DNA from: Henckelia pumila
Lineage: Eukaryota > Streptophyta > Magnoliopsida > Lamiales > Gesneriaceae
NCBI RefSeq assembly: GCF_033568475.1
Contig: NC_133121.1
Location: 8,370,001 to 8,434,000 of the forward strand
Reading direction: 5' to 3'
Length of the DNA: 64,000 nucleotides
This document shows positions 46,732-58,613 of the stretch, in pieces. How positions within the stretch are numbered: the stretch's first letter is position 1; every line of letters begins with the position of its first letter. The notes below the pieces were generated by a model. It was not told the origin of the DNA, did not search any database, and worked only from the letters and a program-made list of their open reading frames with translations. The translations under genes and the position numbers were made by a program.

Positions 46732-47949
46732 TTTTTCAAAGAAGCTCCGGTCGCGCACGAGTGCAGCTGCCAACGGAAAAAGAGGAGCACTTTGACAGAG
46801 ACCGGGAGTCTAAAGTCATTGTAAATACTGCTTGCTGGTTAAACAAGTGTGAAGTGTTGCCATTATCCGCCGAATGATGTATATAGCAAGACAAATATCT
46901 CACATATTATTTTCTCCCTGTGTTTCTTTGCTCATCATCCTGATATTCTTTTGGTTGCAACAACTTGAGCAAGTTTAATGGAGTTTTTGAAGGTGTGAGA
47001 TGATGTTTTAGTCTCTCAAGCTTTGAGAGCTCCATCTAAATCGAAGTTGGTCATTTCGAGCTAGACAAATTCTCTCTTTTTTTAAAAAAAATTTGATCAG
47101 GTGATATTTAATAGATTGATTCATGAGACTAAAGAAGTTGCTAAAATAGCTTGTGTGGGAAGAGCCAATCTTTCCTGAAAACATTAAAATGGAAGTTCAA
47201 GAGAGGGGCTATTCCATTACCTGAATAATTTAAAAATGTACTAGGGAAATTCTACACTAAAATTCAAGGAATAGGTTGGTTGCGAAGACGGCTGATCGAG
47301 CGTTCATCTCAGAATGGTAGGTTGTGTTTGGATGATGGATTTAATTGAAAAAAAAAGAAAGAAGGAATTTAACAATAAATTTAAATGAAACTTAACTTCT
47401 TTTTTTAAAAAAAATGAAACTTAACTTCGATATATTTGAAAGGGGAGATTGTATCTTTGAGTTATCAATTCATAGCAAATAACCTTAATATTTGTTGTCT
47501 TATTAGCTTATGTTTCTCAATTACGTACGTTCTTACCCACCCTTGTGAATTGTGATGGTTTCTGGAACCAGGAAAACATAGAGATCGCATTATCATAGGA
47601 TATTACAAATCAGTGTAGGATATTACAAAATCATACATAGGATATTATCAAATAGTTTGATTATCAGTTCTCAAAAAATGCTCGAAAACGCCTAAACGTC
47701 AAACCACAGTTAAAACGGCTAAAGAGCTGAAAAAAAAACTTTTAATCAAATATTTGAACCTGTGATTTAACCTACTGATTTAACCCATAATAACTTGATT
47801 TATGTTTTATGAATCCATAAACAACATAAGAACTAAGTTATAAATAATTAAATTGTCAGGTCATGATTTAGTACAAAATAGTTTAGCCTGCCATTCAGGC
47901 TAAATACACAGATATATAAATTTAAATGACAAAACAAAATTTTAAAAAT
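46732..47949. other. 3' flank of the RING gene and spacer
   Basis: Likely 3' UTR to about 46990, then AT-rich spacer. Small structures: a duplicated GAAACTTAACTTC with poly-T (47388 and 47415), and three AGGATATTA units at 47597-47652. No gene is supported. Confidence 0.45.
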
Positions 47950-47982
47950 AACAAGGAAACTTACAATAAAACCAGTAGAAAT

Positions 47983-48042
47983 TTTATTTCTGAAAGCTCC
48001 AAGAGAACAATTACAAGAGAGTTTCTAAGAGATTTATAGAGG
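47983..48042 (-). promoter_or_regulatory. Fossil promoter and poly(A) signal of pararetrovirus 2
   Basis: On the minus strand a TATA box (GATTTATAGAGG complement, 48031-48042) is followed by AATAAA (47983-47988) about 50 bp later. The same close spacing as in the first viral copy is typical of pararetroviruses. Confidence 0.6.
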
Positions 48043-48204
48043 GAAGAGCCGAACATGAAACCCCGGATTTCAAATCTAAATAAAAACAATATAACCAATA
48101 ATACAACTTTACTTTTATAAAAGTAAATAATTTCAATCTACTTTATTAAAGTAGTACACAAAATTCTTTGTGGTCCTCACCACTTTGAGTGGTCCTTGGT
48201 TGTC

Positions 48205-48469
48205 GGGCTAATTGCATTAATCTCCCATGTGAAAAGTCTAAAAAGCATAAAACCCCCTAAAAAATATTAATAGGCTAATGCATCCCTCAGTTTTTTAAAA
48301 TGTAGCACATTTCACCCCTATGTTATACAATTTCGGGCACATTTATACCCTCTCATAAGGGTTTTTATGCTAATTTTTTTAAAATATAGGGTCTAACATG
48401 CTATTAATTTTACACAGAGTGTTTTATGCCTTTTAGACTTTTCATAGGGGGTGTGGATGCAATTAGCCC
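48205..48469. mobile_element. Mutator-type MITE inserted in pararetrovirus 2 promoter region
   Basis: A 265-bp element with perfect 9-bp target duplications TTGGTTGTC (48196-48204 and 48470-48478). Inverted ends GGGCTAATTGCAT and a shared GTGAAAAGTCTAAAA/ATGAAAAGTCTAAAA block extend the terminal repeats to about 50 bp. It has no coding capacity. Confidence 0.9.
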
Positions 48470-48539
48470 TTGGTTGTCATCATAACCATCCGGATTTTTC
48501 AAGCCATTATTAAAGTTTAATGGCAATCTCATCATGTCA

Positions 48540-49600
48540 TCACATCATGTCTCTTGGTAGTTGTTGATGAATGCATTCTGGAGTTTCCGGATATTTCCTC
48601 ATACAATACTGAAATTTAGCATTATGATATTTGATTGATTTCTTGGTTTCTTTGAGAATCATTTTCCTTTGTGGATAAGAGTAGTTTTCTTCAATACTCT
48701 TTTGCCTCTTATTATGGCTTTCAATAATGATTTGATCAAAAAAAAAATTCCACTGTATGTAGCACAAGTATCTAGGACAAATATCTTTGTGTTCTGTCAT
48801 TATAAACCACTCTTTTTAATATTTTCTTTTAATGACTCTTTTAAAGAATCAAAGACTTTGTCAATGGAAAAGTCTATAATTTCCTCCCTAGGATCTTGCG
48901 CATCCTGTAACATTTGTCGATGGAATTTAGTATCACTGGATTCTGAGGTCATAGAAGTATCTGATTTTGAATCTGAATAAGAAAGATTCCTGCATAAATC
49001 TTTATTCATTTCTTCGAGATATAACTCGACCATTTTTTTCTTTCGAATAAATCTCTAAATATTTTTTAGTAATAATTTTCAAGGGACTAGGGGTATCCTT
49101 CTCTTTTTTATTCTTCAAATCATGCTTATAAGTTTGATTTTTTCATTAATACTTTGAATGGTTTCATCACCATATACTTTTCCTGTTTCTGGATCTTCTC
49201 TCATCATTTTTCCCAGAATTTTGTTAAACTTTTCCTCCAAAGATAAGGAATTCCTCTGTATGTATAACCTAATTGAGGCTTCCATTTCCAAATCCATGGA
49301 ATGTCAAATTCAATAAAAAAAAAATGCAAGTTGTCTTGCCCTCAATAGTTTGTGAGGATGATTCTTGAATTTTTGGAGAACAGCCAATCCATTCTTCCAT
49401 TAATTCTTTAAGGATTTCAGGCAAAATTTTCGCCGAGGGACCAAATATCTTCCACCAATCTAAAAAACAGTTAGGAACTGGATGATGAAAAACATTTTCG
49501 CAAACTTTTAAATACCACAGATGTTTTTTTTTTATTTTCATAAAATAAGGTTTTATTAAAACCTCTACATAGTCTCAATAATTGAATTTAAAATTCATTT
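48540..49600 (-). pseudogene. Pararetrovirus 2, 3' region
   Basis: Downstream of RNase H on the minus strand, with charged helical segments and no motif I can name. Position suggests the 3' viral gene. Part of a broken element. Confidence 0.45.
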
Positions 49601-49999
49601 TATTTTAAGAAAATTCTTTTTCAACTAGTGGAGATATTCCTCATTCTTCAATAGATATAATCTTTTTGACAATGAATTTTGAGAAGTTATAAACTCCTTG
49701 TTGTTAGGTATTACCAGAAAAATGAGTAATTTCCACGTATTAGTGGACAAAAGGAGATTTTCATAAAATCCTCTTTATTTATGAGATTCATTCACATATG
49801 ATGTGTTGGATAAATATCTTTTCATGATAGTCCACGGAGTTTTCATCCATTGGATGTCTTTCTCTTCTATAAAAGAATCAAATCTTGATATTCACTCTCA
49901 ATATATTGAGAATCACTATCATTTTCTTTTATAATATTGGCATATGATGCCGAAGATTCAGGAATATTACTTTTTTTTTATTTTTTCTGCTTCAAGATT

Positions 50000-51650
50000 T
50001 CTTGAAACTCACCATATAATGAATCATTTTTTTCTGGAGTATGACTCCCTGATGAACTTGCAATATCTGAGCTATAAGCTTTTTATTGCCATGTTGAGCA
50101 ATTATTTGAGGAGATGCTCCTTTTCCACCTCTTCCTCTATAAGAGGAATGATTTCTCCTACCGGGAGTACTCATACCTGTAAACATGAAAAGTATTCTCG
50201 GGTTAAGAAATCAGACAGATTATTATCTTCACCTTTTTTATATATAATTTCAAATCCAAAAGGCGCTAAATGAGTTTGCCATCTATCAAACATTTACTTA
50301 GAAACATCATGTTTAAAATCTTTTTGAAACATAAATTTAGCAGATCTACAATCTGTTTTAATAATAAATTTTTGATTGTATAAATCATCTTGAAATTTTA
50401 ATACACATATAACAATAGCAAGAATTTCTTTAGCTATAGTAGCATAATTCTTTTGGGCATTATTCCATTTTTCAGAATAAAATCTAACAAGATATTCTTG
50501 TTTTGTATCAGGATTAACCTATTTAAGAATTCCTCCAAAACCTATATCAAAGGCATCTGTTTCTATAATTTTTTCCCATTGGGGATTAGCCAGCATAAGA
50601 CAAGGAAGGTTTTTAACCTTTCTTTAATTTTTCTAACAGCCTCAATATGTTCTATAGTCCAAGGAGAGGGATTTTTTTTAGTCTATCATATAAAATAGCA
50701 GAATCATTAGTAAGATTTTTAATATAGAAAGATATATAATTAAGACTTCCTAAAAATCTTTGTAACTGATTTTTATCAGTTATTTCATCAAAAAAATTTG
50801 AACCAAATTTTATACTTCTTTGTATAGGAATAATTCTACCTTTTTTCTATCATATAACCAAGAAATCTGATATTGGTCTGAAATAAAGACATTTTTGGTT
50901 TTGATATAACAAGACCATTTTGAATAAAAAATTTTCTAAATATTTTCAAGTGTTTAAAACGAGATTCAATAACTTTAGAAAAGACTAAAATATCATCAAT
51001 ATAAACAATGATAAAATTACTAAAAGGATAAAAAATATCATTCATAATTTGTTGAAATTCTGAAGGGGCATTCTTCAGACCAAATGGCATAACTGTCCAT
51101 TCCTAATGTCCTATTGAAACATTAAAAGCAGTTTTATATCTATCAGATTCTTTTATTTGAATATGTCAATATCCTGATTTTAAATCAAACTTTGAAAATA
51201 TTAAAGCATTAAAAAGTCTATCTAATCAATCTTTTTTATTAGGAATAAGATGCCTAATCCATTTCAAAACTTTATTAAGAGGTTTGTAATTTATTACTAA
51301 CCTGAGAACTCCTCTTTCCTTCTCTGAATGCTTATTGACATAAAAAGCAGTACAAAACCAAGGAGACTGAGAGAGAGTTATCAACTTTTTATCTAATAAA
51401 GACTTTATTTCATTTTTACATAATTCCAAATATTCAGAATTCATCTGACAAGGCCGAGCCTTGGTAGGAATATTCTTTTCATCAAAAGTGTCTTCATAAG
51501 GAAGATAAATAATATGTTTCTTTCTATCCCAAAAAGCATTTGGATGATCATTACAGATTTCTAAAGAAAATTTGTTTTGAACAAATTGGATTTTTTCCTG
51601 TAATTTAGGATTTTTCAATTTTTCTTCAATAATTAAGGAATTTACTTCCT
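50000..51650 (-). pseudogene. Pararetrovirus 2, reverse transcriptase and RNase H
   Basis: Recognisable blocks include LRLVINYKPLNKVLKW, MPFGLKNAPSEFQQIM and the catalytic YIDDILVFS, followed by an RNase H-like region. Part of a broken element. Confidence 0.8.
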
Positions 51651-51749
51651 CTTTTAAAGAATTTATATGAAAAATATTTCTATCAATTTTATCTTGTAAT
51701 TCATTTAAAACCCTATTAATAGATTTTGTTATAAACTGAAAAAAAAAAT

Positions 51750-52460
51750 AGGTTTTCCTTCAAAGGTACCAGTAATTCTTTTTTCATCAATATGAGTTAA
51801 ATGATAAATTTTATAAATAAAAGGAAGACCAAGTATAAGTTGGCTAGATATATTTTTAGCAAGTAAAAAACTTGTAGCAATACAATTTTTATCCTTGCAA
51901 ATATAAGATTTAGGTAATTTATAATTTATATCAAGCGGTTCTCCACCTGCATGAGATAAAAAATGAGTAGTCTTATGAAAATATTTTATGGGTATGAGAC
52001 CTTCTTATATAACATTTAAATATGCACCACTATCAATCATAACAATAAAATTTTTCTTATAAAAATTATCAATCAAAAGAGTAATATTAGTATACCATTT
52101 TTGAGATATAATCATACTTAACACAGAAAGGTGATTATCCACAAAGAAAGATAATTTTTTAAAATAATCTTCTTGATCATAATCATTTTCAGTATTCTGA
52201 AAATTTCCTTGATCATAAACTTTTTCTTTTCCTTTCTCAATTTTATTAATTCTTTTATGAAGAACTAAATTGTCATTTTGTAAAATTTTTATCTCTTTTC
52301 TAAGATTATTAATTTCACTAACTAAATCCTGAATAGTCACAGGATTTTGATTTTCATACTTCTGCTTAAGAAGTTTTTTGACTTCTGTCATAGTATAAGT
52401 AGGATTAATAAGACTCTCTGTCTTATTATTATCAGATGGATTTCTATCCATTTGATCAAT
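51750..52460 (-). pseudogene. Pararetrovirus 2, coiled coil and aspartic protease
   Basis: A coiled-coil segment precedes IVMIDSGAYLNVI, which contains the protease Asp-Ser-Gly site. Part of a broken element. Confidence 0.65.
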
Positions 52461-52699
52461 GATACTAGATCTTAAACTGGATCCTTAATAATTTTAAGGA
52501 ATTCTAAAATATTATTATTATCAAGAACATTAATATTAATATCCTAAAATTGAGACATAAGTTTATAAAACTCATCATTATTATCATCTTTATTAGTGCA
52601 TAATTGTCCTTGAATACAAGCATCACAATCCTCAGTATCAGAATCTAAGATAATCGAATCATTTTCTAAGGCATTAATATCCTCAGAACTATAAGATTC

Positions 52700-55450
52700 T
52701 TGTTCCGTACTGTTATCATAATCAGAAGTTAGAAAGATATTAAATAATTTTTTTTAATATTATCATCTATGTCAAGATTTTTAATTTTTTCTTTGGTCCA
52801 ATACTTATTAGCATAATGACCTTTTTTACCACATTTATGACAAGTAACTTTATATTTTTTCTTCGGATATGTCCCTTTCTGCCGACATAGTTCTTTACGT
52901 TTTTCTTTCTTATCTTTTTGTTTTTCAGATAAGGGGCGACGTCTTTTATAAAATCTGTTAGATCTATTAGATCTACCTAGATCAGGTAATTTCTTCTTAT
53001 CTTTAGGCATATCAATACCAAATTGGTCACAAAATTTACCAAGTTGTCTTTTTTCTAACAAATTTTGTCTTTTTATTTGCTTATCTAGCTTTAATTCATT
53101 GCATAGAGCTAGACCTTCTTGGACACAAATACTAATAAATTTTCCATAAGTATAACTATAATAAGGAATAGACAAATTATATTTTCTTAGAATTTTTCTA
53201 ATTCTTTCAGCAAATAAACCTGGAAGACCATCAATAAATTTGGATTTCCATTGAATAGTATTACTGTCAGGTAATTCATATATTCTTGAAAGTAAAATAT
53301 CTTTATACCATCTAAAATCAGTGAGAATTTTGCAACGTAAATTACTAAGCAAAATACGAATATTCTCATTATTATCAGTAAATCTACCTGTAAAATGCTC
53401 AATCATAGTCATAATTAAAGTATAAAATGTATGCTCAGTTGGAATATTATTCTCAATTTTAATAGTTCCTAAAATTTCATCTCTTTGAGCTTGAGATAAA
53501 TAATTATCTCACCAACCTTTAAGTTGGCCAGTAAAAGCAGTTGTAAGCATTTTAGCTATACATGTCAAAACGGGCCGGCGGGGCGGGTCAGCCCGCAACC
53601 CGCCATTAGACGAGGCGGGGCGTATAGCGGGCTGGGAATTTCCCAACCTAGCCCAACCCATTTTGGGCCGCGGGTCAGACGGGCCAACCCGCCAAAATAT
53701 TAAAAAAAATAAAAAAAATTCAAAAATTCCAAAAACTAAATTATTATTTAATATTGAAAAAAATATATTAACAATGTTATACAATAAAAAATATAAAATG
53801 TCATAATTGAATAAAGCATATAAATTTTTGATGTTACATGTTATATTTTGAATAAAAAAATACATTTTTAAATAACATTAATAATATAAATATATATTTA
53901 AACATAAAAAAAATAAGATATTAATAATATTACAAATATTAGTTTTAAAATTTTAAAATCACATTTTTAATAATAAGTGTTTTTATGCCTATAATTTTAA
54001 AAAATAAAAAAATTATTTTTTTAAAAAATCTGGCGGGTTGGCCGTCGGCCCGCCCCGCCTCAACCCGCGGCCCATTTGGGTTGGCTCGTTTAGGCCCGTC
54101 CCAAACGGGCCTGTAAAATGATAACCCAACCCGCCAATTTCTCATGGCGGGACGGGCTGGCCCGGCGGGCTCAGCCCATTTTGACAAGTCTAATTTTAGT
54201 AATATTTTTGTCAGTATTATCATTATTCTTACAAACATCACTATACATAAGCATACGGTGAGAAATATTATAAATATGCTTATCTGCTAAACCATCTATA
54301 TTCCATTCATAAATGCTTTTAACATTATAATTATTAGAAATAATATATTCTTGTTCTTCATTAAGAACATCCATAGGAGTAGGTCTACTATAATAATATT
54401 TATTATGAGTAGGTCTATCAGCTCATTTCAATTTACTAATCTCATCATCAGATATAAAAGAATCATTTTCTATTTTTTCATCTAAAGTAGAAACATTAAA
54501 ATTTTTCAATTTTTCTTCTATGAATTTTTCTAATTCAGACATGGAAGATTTTAATTTAAAATCTTTTATTTCAGGGGGTGGCTGAATAGAAGAAGATGCT
54601 TTGGAGACTATATTAGTCTCTTCCTTCTGTTGTATATGAACATCTGGTTTAATATGATTTATAGCAGAAATAATCATTTCGACTCTATTATGTAAAGAAT
54701 TAATTTCTTCTCCTAAAATAGTCAAATATAAATTTATATAATTTTTTTTTCAAAAATTTGATTAATATGTTTAACAGTAACTTGTAACGTGTCATTCTCG
54801 AGCAATTTAGAGAAAGAAACAAAACTTAAGATTTTATTATTCTTTTCAATTTGAAAAGACTGCTGAGGAGGATACAAAGATTTCTGTATAGAACCAGAAG
54901 AAAGTTTATAAGTTCTTTCAATAACATTGATATAATCAATCACGTAAGTTCTAATAAACCAAGGGAAAAAAGAAATCAATTTATTATGATTTTCACAAAA
55001 AGAATAAAATTCATATCTTATTATATCATATTCTTTTTCAGAAAAAACTTTGAAAATACCATTTTATGAAAAGATTCCATTTGGAAGATAAAATTCATAA
55101 TTAATCTTTTGCCTAGAAAAAGATCATTTAGCAACATCAATTTTGGGTGTACTATCCATAAAAAAATCATATAAAGTTCATTTCTTATATCGTATCAGTT
55201 TCTCTAATGTTTTGAACATTATGAATACCATGAACAATATTATTCTTGTTGATGATTAATTCATCAACAACATCCTCTTTAGAGGACTGAGATCCACTGT
55301 CTTCTCTTATTTGAGAAGTGGATGCTCTGGACGATTGAGGTATATCAATCATGTAATCTACAGGAGAAATATGAGAATACATAGATCTAGATCTAGCAAG
55401 AGATCTAGCAGAAGATGACAATAATCTTCTTTGTTCGTTATGAAACTATA
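52700..55450 (-). pseudogene. Pararetrovirus 2, capsid region, interrupted by a MITE
   Basis: The capsid core (FTGQLKGW, WKSKFIDGLPGLFAERIR, LGKFCDQFGI) is followed by a basic stretch and a CCHC knuckle (CHKCGKKGHYANKYW, with a variant final ligand region). The hAT MITE at 53557-54192 splits the region. Part of a broken element. Confidence 0.72.
53557..54192. mobile_element. GC-rich-ended hAT MITE nested in pararetrovirus 2
   Basis: A 636-bp element with 8-bp target duplications ATTTTAGC (53549-53556) and ATTTTAGT (54193-54200), one mismatch. Inverted ends read TATACATGTCAAAACGGGCC and TAGACTTGTCAAAATGGGCT. Both arms (about 130-190 bp) are very GC-rich with repeated GGCGGGTTGGC/CCCGCC units, around an AT-rich core of about 300 bp. 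It has no transposase and contrasts sharply in composition with its surroundings. Confidence 0.88.
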
Positions 55451-55549
55451 TTTCTCCAGATCCATTATTATTTTGAACAATATTTTGTAAATCACTATTT
55501 ATAATAGGATTTATAGGAACAGTTTGTTCAATTATCCAATTTTCAGGAA

Positions 55550-56200
55550 ATATTATTTCTTCTCATTTCATAGATCTACGAGTAGTGATCTTAGATCTAC
55601 TGAAATTGGTCTCTATAAGAATTGTTTAATTCAAATTTTTATCTACCCTTTTACACATAGGATTCAAGGTAAATAAATGTTTAAAATATATTATGTAACA
55701 GATACATATAAATTTTGTTCCACGAATATAATTATAACCACGAGTAATGTTAAAACATCAAGAATATTTATATCAGATAAAAATAAAGAAAGATTTAGAT
55801 AAATATCAAAATAAACTGGTCCATGAACCCGATTAGACCGAATAATTCTCATAAGGGATTGTTTTCAATTCAAATTTCTACCATCACGTAAAGCTGCTAA
55901 GAAGCTTTCTGGTAATCCTTCTAAAGTAAGAGGTATAAAATCAATTTGCACTAAACCAATATGTAAAAACTTATGAGTTTTTTTGAAAAGGTAAAATATT
56001 CTTTTTGTTTAACAGACTAATTACTATTTCATTTCTATGGAGAAGAATAGATTCTTCAGTAATTTTTATTACTTGTTTTAAACCTAATAGTTCAAAAGTT
56101 CCTAATTTATAAATCAATTTAGGTTTTACTTTAGGAATAATCCATTTATTCAATAAATCCAAATTATCTGGAATATCATATTCTTCAATAATACTGTTTT
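55550..56200 (-). pseudogene. Pararetrovirus 2, probable movement-protein region
   Basis: Short minus-strand segments upstream of the capsid region (for example FELLGLKQVIKITEESI) occupy the place where florendoviruses encode the movement protein. Conserved residues are few, so the assignment is by position. Part of a broken element. Confidence 0.4.
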
Positions 56201-56420
56201 GAACAGTATCATTATTAATCTTAAATTTAATATTAATTTTTATGAAACTTTTGTACTAAATCAATCAGTAACAATTATTATTATTATTATATTTCTCACT
56301 CTTTTTACCCAGATTATCCTTAATCGCAAAAGTTTTAAGTTTAACCCATTTCAGATATCTCTCGTATATTGCAATGAGGTTTTTGCACGAGTCACATTAA
56401 AAACACGAAATATGTAGAAT

Positions 56421-56479
56421 ATTCACGATTTCCGATTGTCTTTTTTTTTTGTTGAACGGAATTTCCGATGGTCTCTATC

Positions 56480-56511
<32 letters not shown>

Positions 56512-56644
56512 CATTTTATTGTTATGAATCTATTGATTTTCACACTTAAATAATATATATCATGGATATTTTAGTAATTTGATCTTTTGAAATATAAATT
56601 GATCAAAAAGAAGAACATAGACAACTAACTGAGAAACATGGAAG
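56421..56644. other. Spacer with a poly-T tract
   Basis: Contains a T run of about 30 bases at 56482-56511 and otherwise unremarkable AT-rich DNA between the second viral fossil and the long-inverted-repeat element. Confidence 0.5.
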
Positions 56645-56846
56645 ATTGTATTTTAGTCTTGTAAGTTGATTTGATTTTGGTTTTAGTCCTATAACTTTTC
56701 AAAGTTTGGTTTTAGTCCAGTAACTTGGACTTTTGTTTGGGTTTTGGTCTTTTTTTAATCGAAAGTCACTAAATCAATCGAATATTATTTGTTTGGTTTC
56801 GATGTTCTCCTATGAGACTCGTGTGATTAGAATTAAGTTTATATTA

Positions 56847-57831
56847 GGCCATCTCCAACCCTGCGCTAAAATGGTGCAGAGAAATTGCTCCAACTCGATT
56901 TTAGCGCAGAGAAATTGCTCCAACGGGGGCGCCAAATTCTGCGCCATTTTGGCGCCCCTATCTTGTTTGTTTGTAATACAAGTGCAAATAATTAAACTAC
57001 AAATATAAATTGAACTACAAATATCAAATTCGAATACATAAAAGAATACTACTAGTTGAAAATTGAAATACAAATACAAACTGAAATACATAATCAATCT
57101 AGAAATACGTAATTGAAATACATGATGGAAACACACGTGCAAATTAGAACATATAATTCAAAATACAATTAGAACGACATCATTGAAATAAATAATCAAT
57201 ACGGTGGTAAATTAGATCTAGATCCTCCAATATCACCCAAATATTGGCCATACATGTTACGATCTTGTTGTTCAGATGCTTGTTTTCTTTTTTCCTTAAT
57301 TTTTGCCCGTTTAATTCGCACAATTTCACGCATTTCTGGATCACCAATTGTGCTCAAATCCATGTACATAACTCTATTTTTCTCTTGAAGTTCAGCCAAC
57401 GCCAATTGTGGTCGTCTTATGTTTGAAATCGTACCCATATTTATCAATTTTAATCATTTCGTATATTAATTTGTATTATCTATAATTAATTTATATAATA
57501 ATAGTTAAATCATAAAATTAAAATTAATATTTATATGTATTAAAAATAAAATAAATTTTAATTAATAAAAATATTAATTATATAATTTGTAAAAATATTT
57601 ATTAACGTTAAAATATTTATTTTTTTAAAAAATATTAATTATATAATTTGTAAAAATATGTTGAATAAAATTAATTAATATATGTGAAATAAAAAGAATA
57701 TTTCGAGAATATTCTTTTTGGTGTAAGATTTGGTGTAAATGGGTTGGAGATGGATGTTGTGTTTGGTGCAGAAATTGCACTATTTTAGTGCAAAACTTGC
57801 ACCAAAATGGTGCGCAGGGTTGGAGATGGCC
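56847..57831. mobile_element. Non-autonomous PIF/Harbinger element
   Basis: A 985-bp element with perfect inverted ends GGCCATCTCCAACCCTGCGC and TTA target duplications (56844-56846 and 57832-57834), the PIF/Harbinger signature. It carries a remnant of the accessory ORF on the minus strand but no transposase. Confidence 0.92.
57196..57438 (-). pseudogene. Remnant of Harbinger accessory ORF (Myb/NAM-associated type)
   Basis: An 80-codon frame from ATG 57438 predicts a charged helix (MYMDLSTIGDPEMREIV, then RIKRAKIKEKRKQ) resembling the C-terminal helix of the DNA-binding ORF1 protein that accompanies PIF/Harbinger transposases. The N-terminal Myb-like domain is missing, so this is the 3' end of that gene kept inside a deletion derivative. 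Confidence 0.6.
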
Positions 57832-58174
57832 TTACACATTAAAATATACCAAATAAAAAATAAACAAAACGACAAGTTTTTTTCTCCCGATTTGTAAATA
57901 TTGGGTGTCGTTTTTATTTTTATTTTTTATTTTTCCTCCTTTATTTTTGCGTAATAGATTTTAATTTGTGTAATATGGTTAATTCTTGTCAAATGAGTCA
58001 TATATGAGAATATCTATGTCAAATAAGTAATATTCGATTGTGTTAGTATTTTTGATGAAAAAAAGAACAATACCCAAACAAAGATCCAAGTTATTGAACT
58101 AAAACCAAACTTTAAAAATTATAAGATTAAAACCAAAACCAAACCACACCAACTTACATGACTAAACTAACAAT

Positions 58175-58613
58175 TTTTGCTTACGAAACACAAACTAATA
58201 AGATAAAAAATTTATACGTACCCAATAATGCATGTAAAAAGAAAAAAAACTGGTAATCTGGTATAATGTGCGGAAAAGGAATTATTTAATATATAATAAT
58301 AATATATTAAAAAACAGAAATATTTTTTTGGCAATAAAAAACAGGGGAGGAAATCCAGGCGAAACCGATATCAACTAAAATTGGCTCTCAATAAATATCG
58401 AGTGGGCAGTTTGGGGGCAGCTGAGGGATTCGCAAACCGTTTCTTTCTCCGAGCTCTTCGGAACCCAACACATCCGTTTCGCTCCTAAATCAACCTCCAT
58501 CCAAGGTCTCTTTTCCCCAATTCCTCACGATTTCACTTCATTTATTTATCTTCTTTTTGTTTTTTTTTTTGGGCTGAAATGATTGTGTATATTTAGACTG
58601 TTGATGAACAGAA
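58175..58613 (+). promoter_or_regulatory. Promoter and 5' leader of the RCC1 gene
   Basis: A likely transcription start region lies near 58390-58450, after CTCAATAAATA, with a pyrimidine-rich leader. A 5' UTR intron is plausible (donor CCAAG/GTCTC at about 58506, acceptor GATGAACAG at 58612), placing the start codon 2 nt after the acceptor. Inferred from splice signals only. Confidence 0.5.

Larger units (their letters stand above)
47950..56420 (-). mobile_element. Endogenous pararetrovirus 2, Caulimoviridae, florendovirus-like fossil
   Basis: A second, more decayed viral copy in minus orientation, spanning about 8.4 kb including two later MITE insertions (about 900 bp). From 5' to 3' it shows a poor movement-protein region, a long capsid region with zinc knuckle, protease, reverse transcriptase, RNase H, a 3' region, then promoter and poly(A) signal. 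The capsid wording (FTGQLKGW, FIDGLPGLFAERIR, CHKCGKKGHYANKYW) and gene order fit florendoviruses or a petuvirus-like relative, so it is a different lineage from the first copy. It is broken in more than ten places, hence old. No primer-binding site is visible at its 5' side, so that end may be truncated. Confidence 0.82.
56645..58174. mobile_element. Long-inverted-repeat DNA element split by a Harbinger insertion
   Basis: The left arm (56645-56846) and right arm (about 57960-58174) are inverted copies over about 200 bp. The left reads TTTTAGTCTTGTAAGTTG...GGTTTTAGTCC...AATCGAATATTATTTG and the inverted right arm matches with scattered differences. Without the inner Harbinger element it would be about 545 bp. 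Long arms suggest a Mutator-like or foldback element; the target duplication is not clear. Confidence 0.75.

Noticed and set aside
53509-54241. Glycine/proline/arginine-rich frames
   Set aside because: They arise from the GC-rich arms of the inserted hAT MITE and are not proteins.
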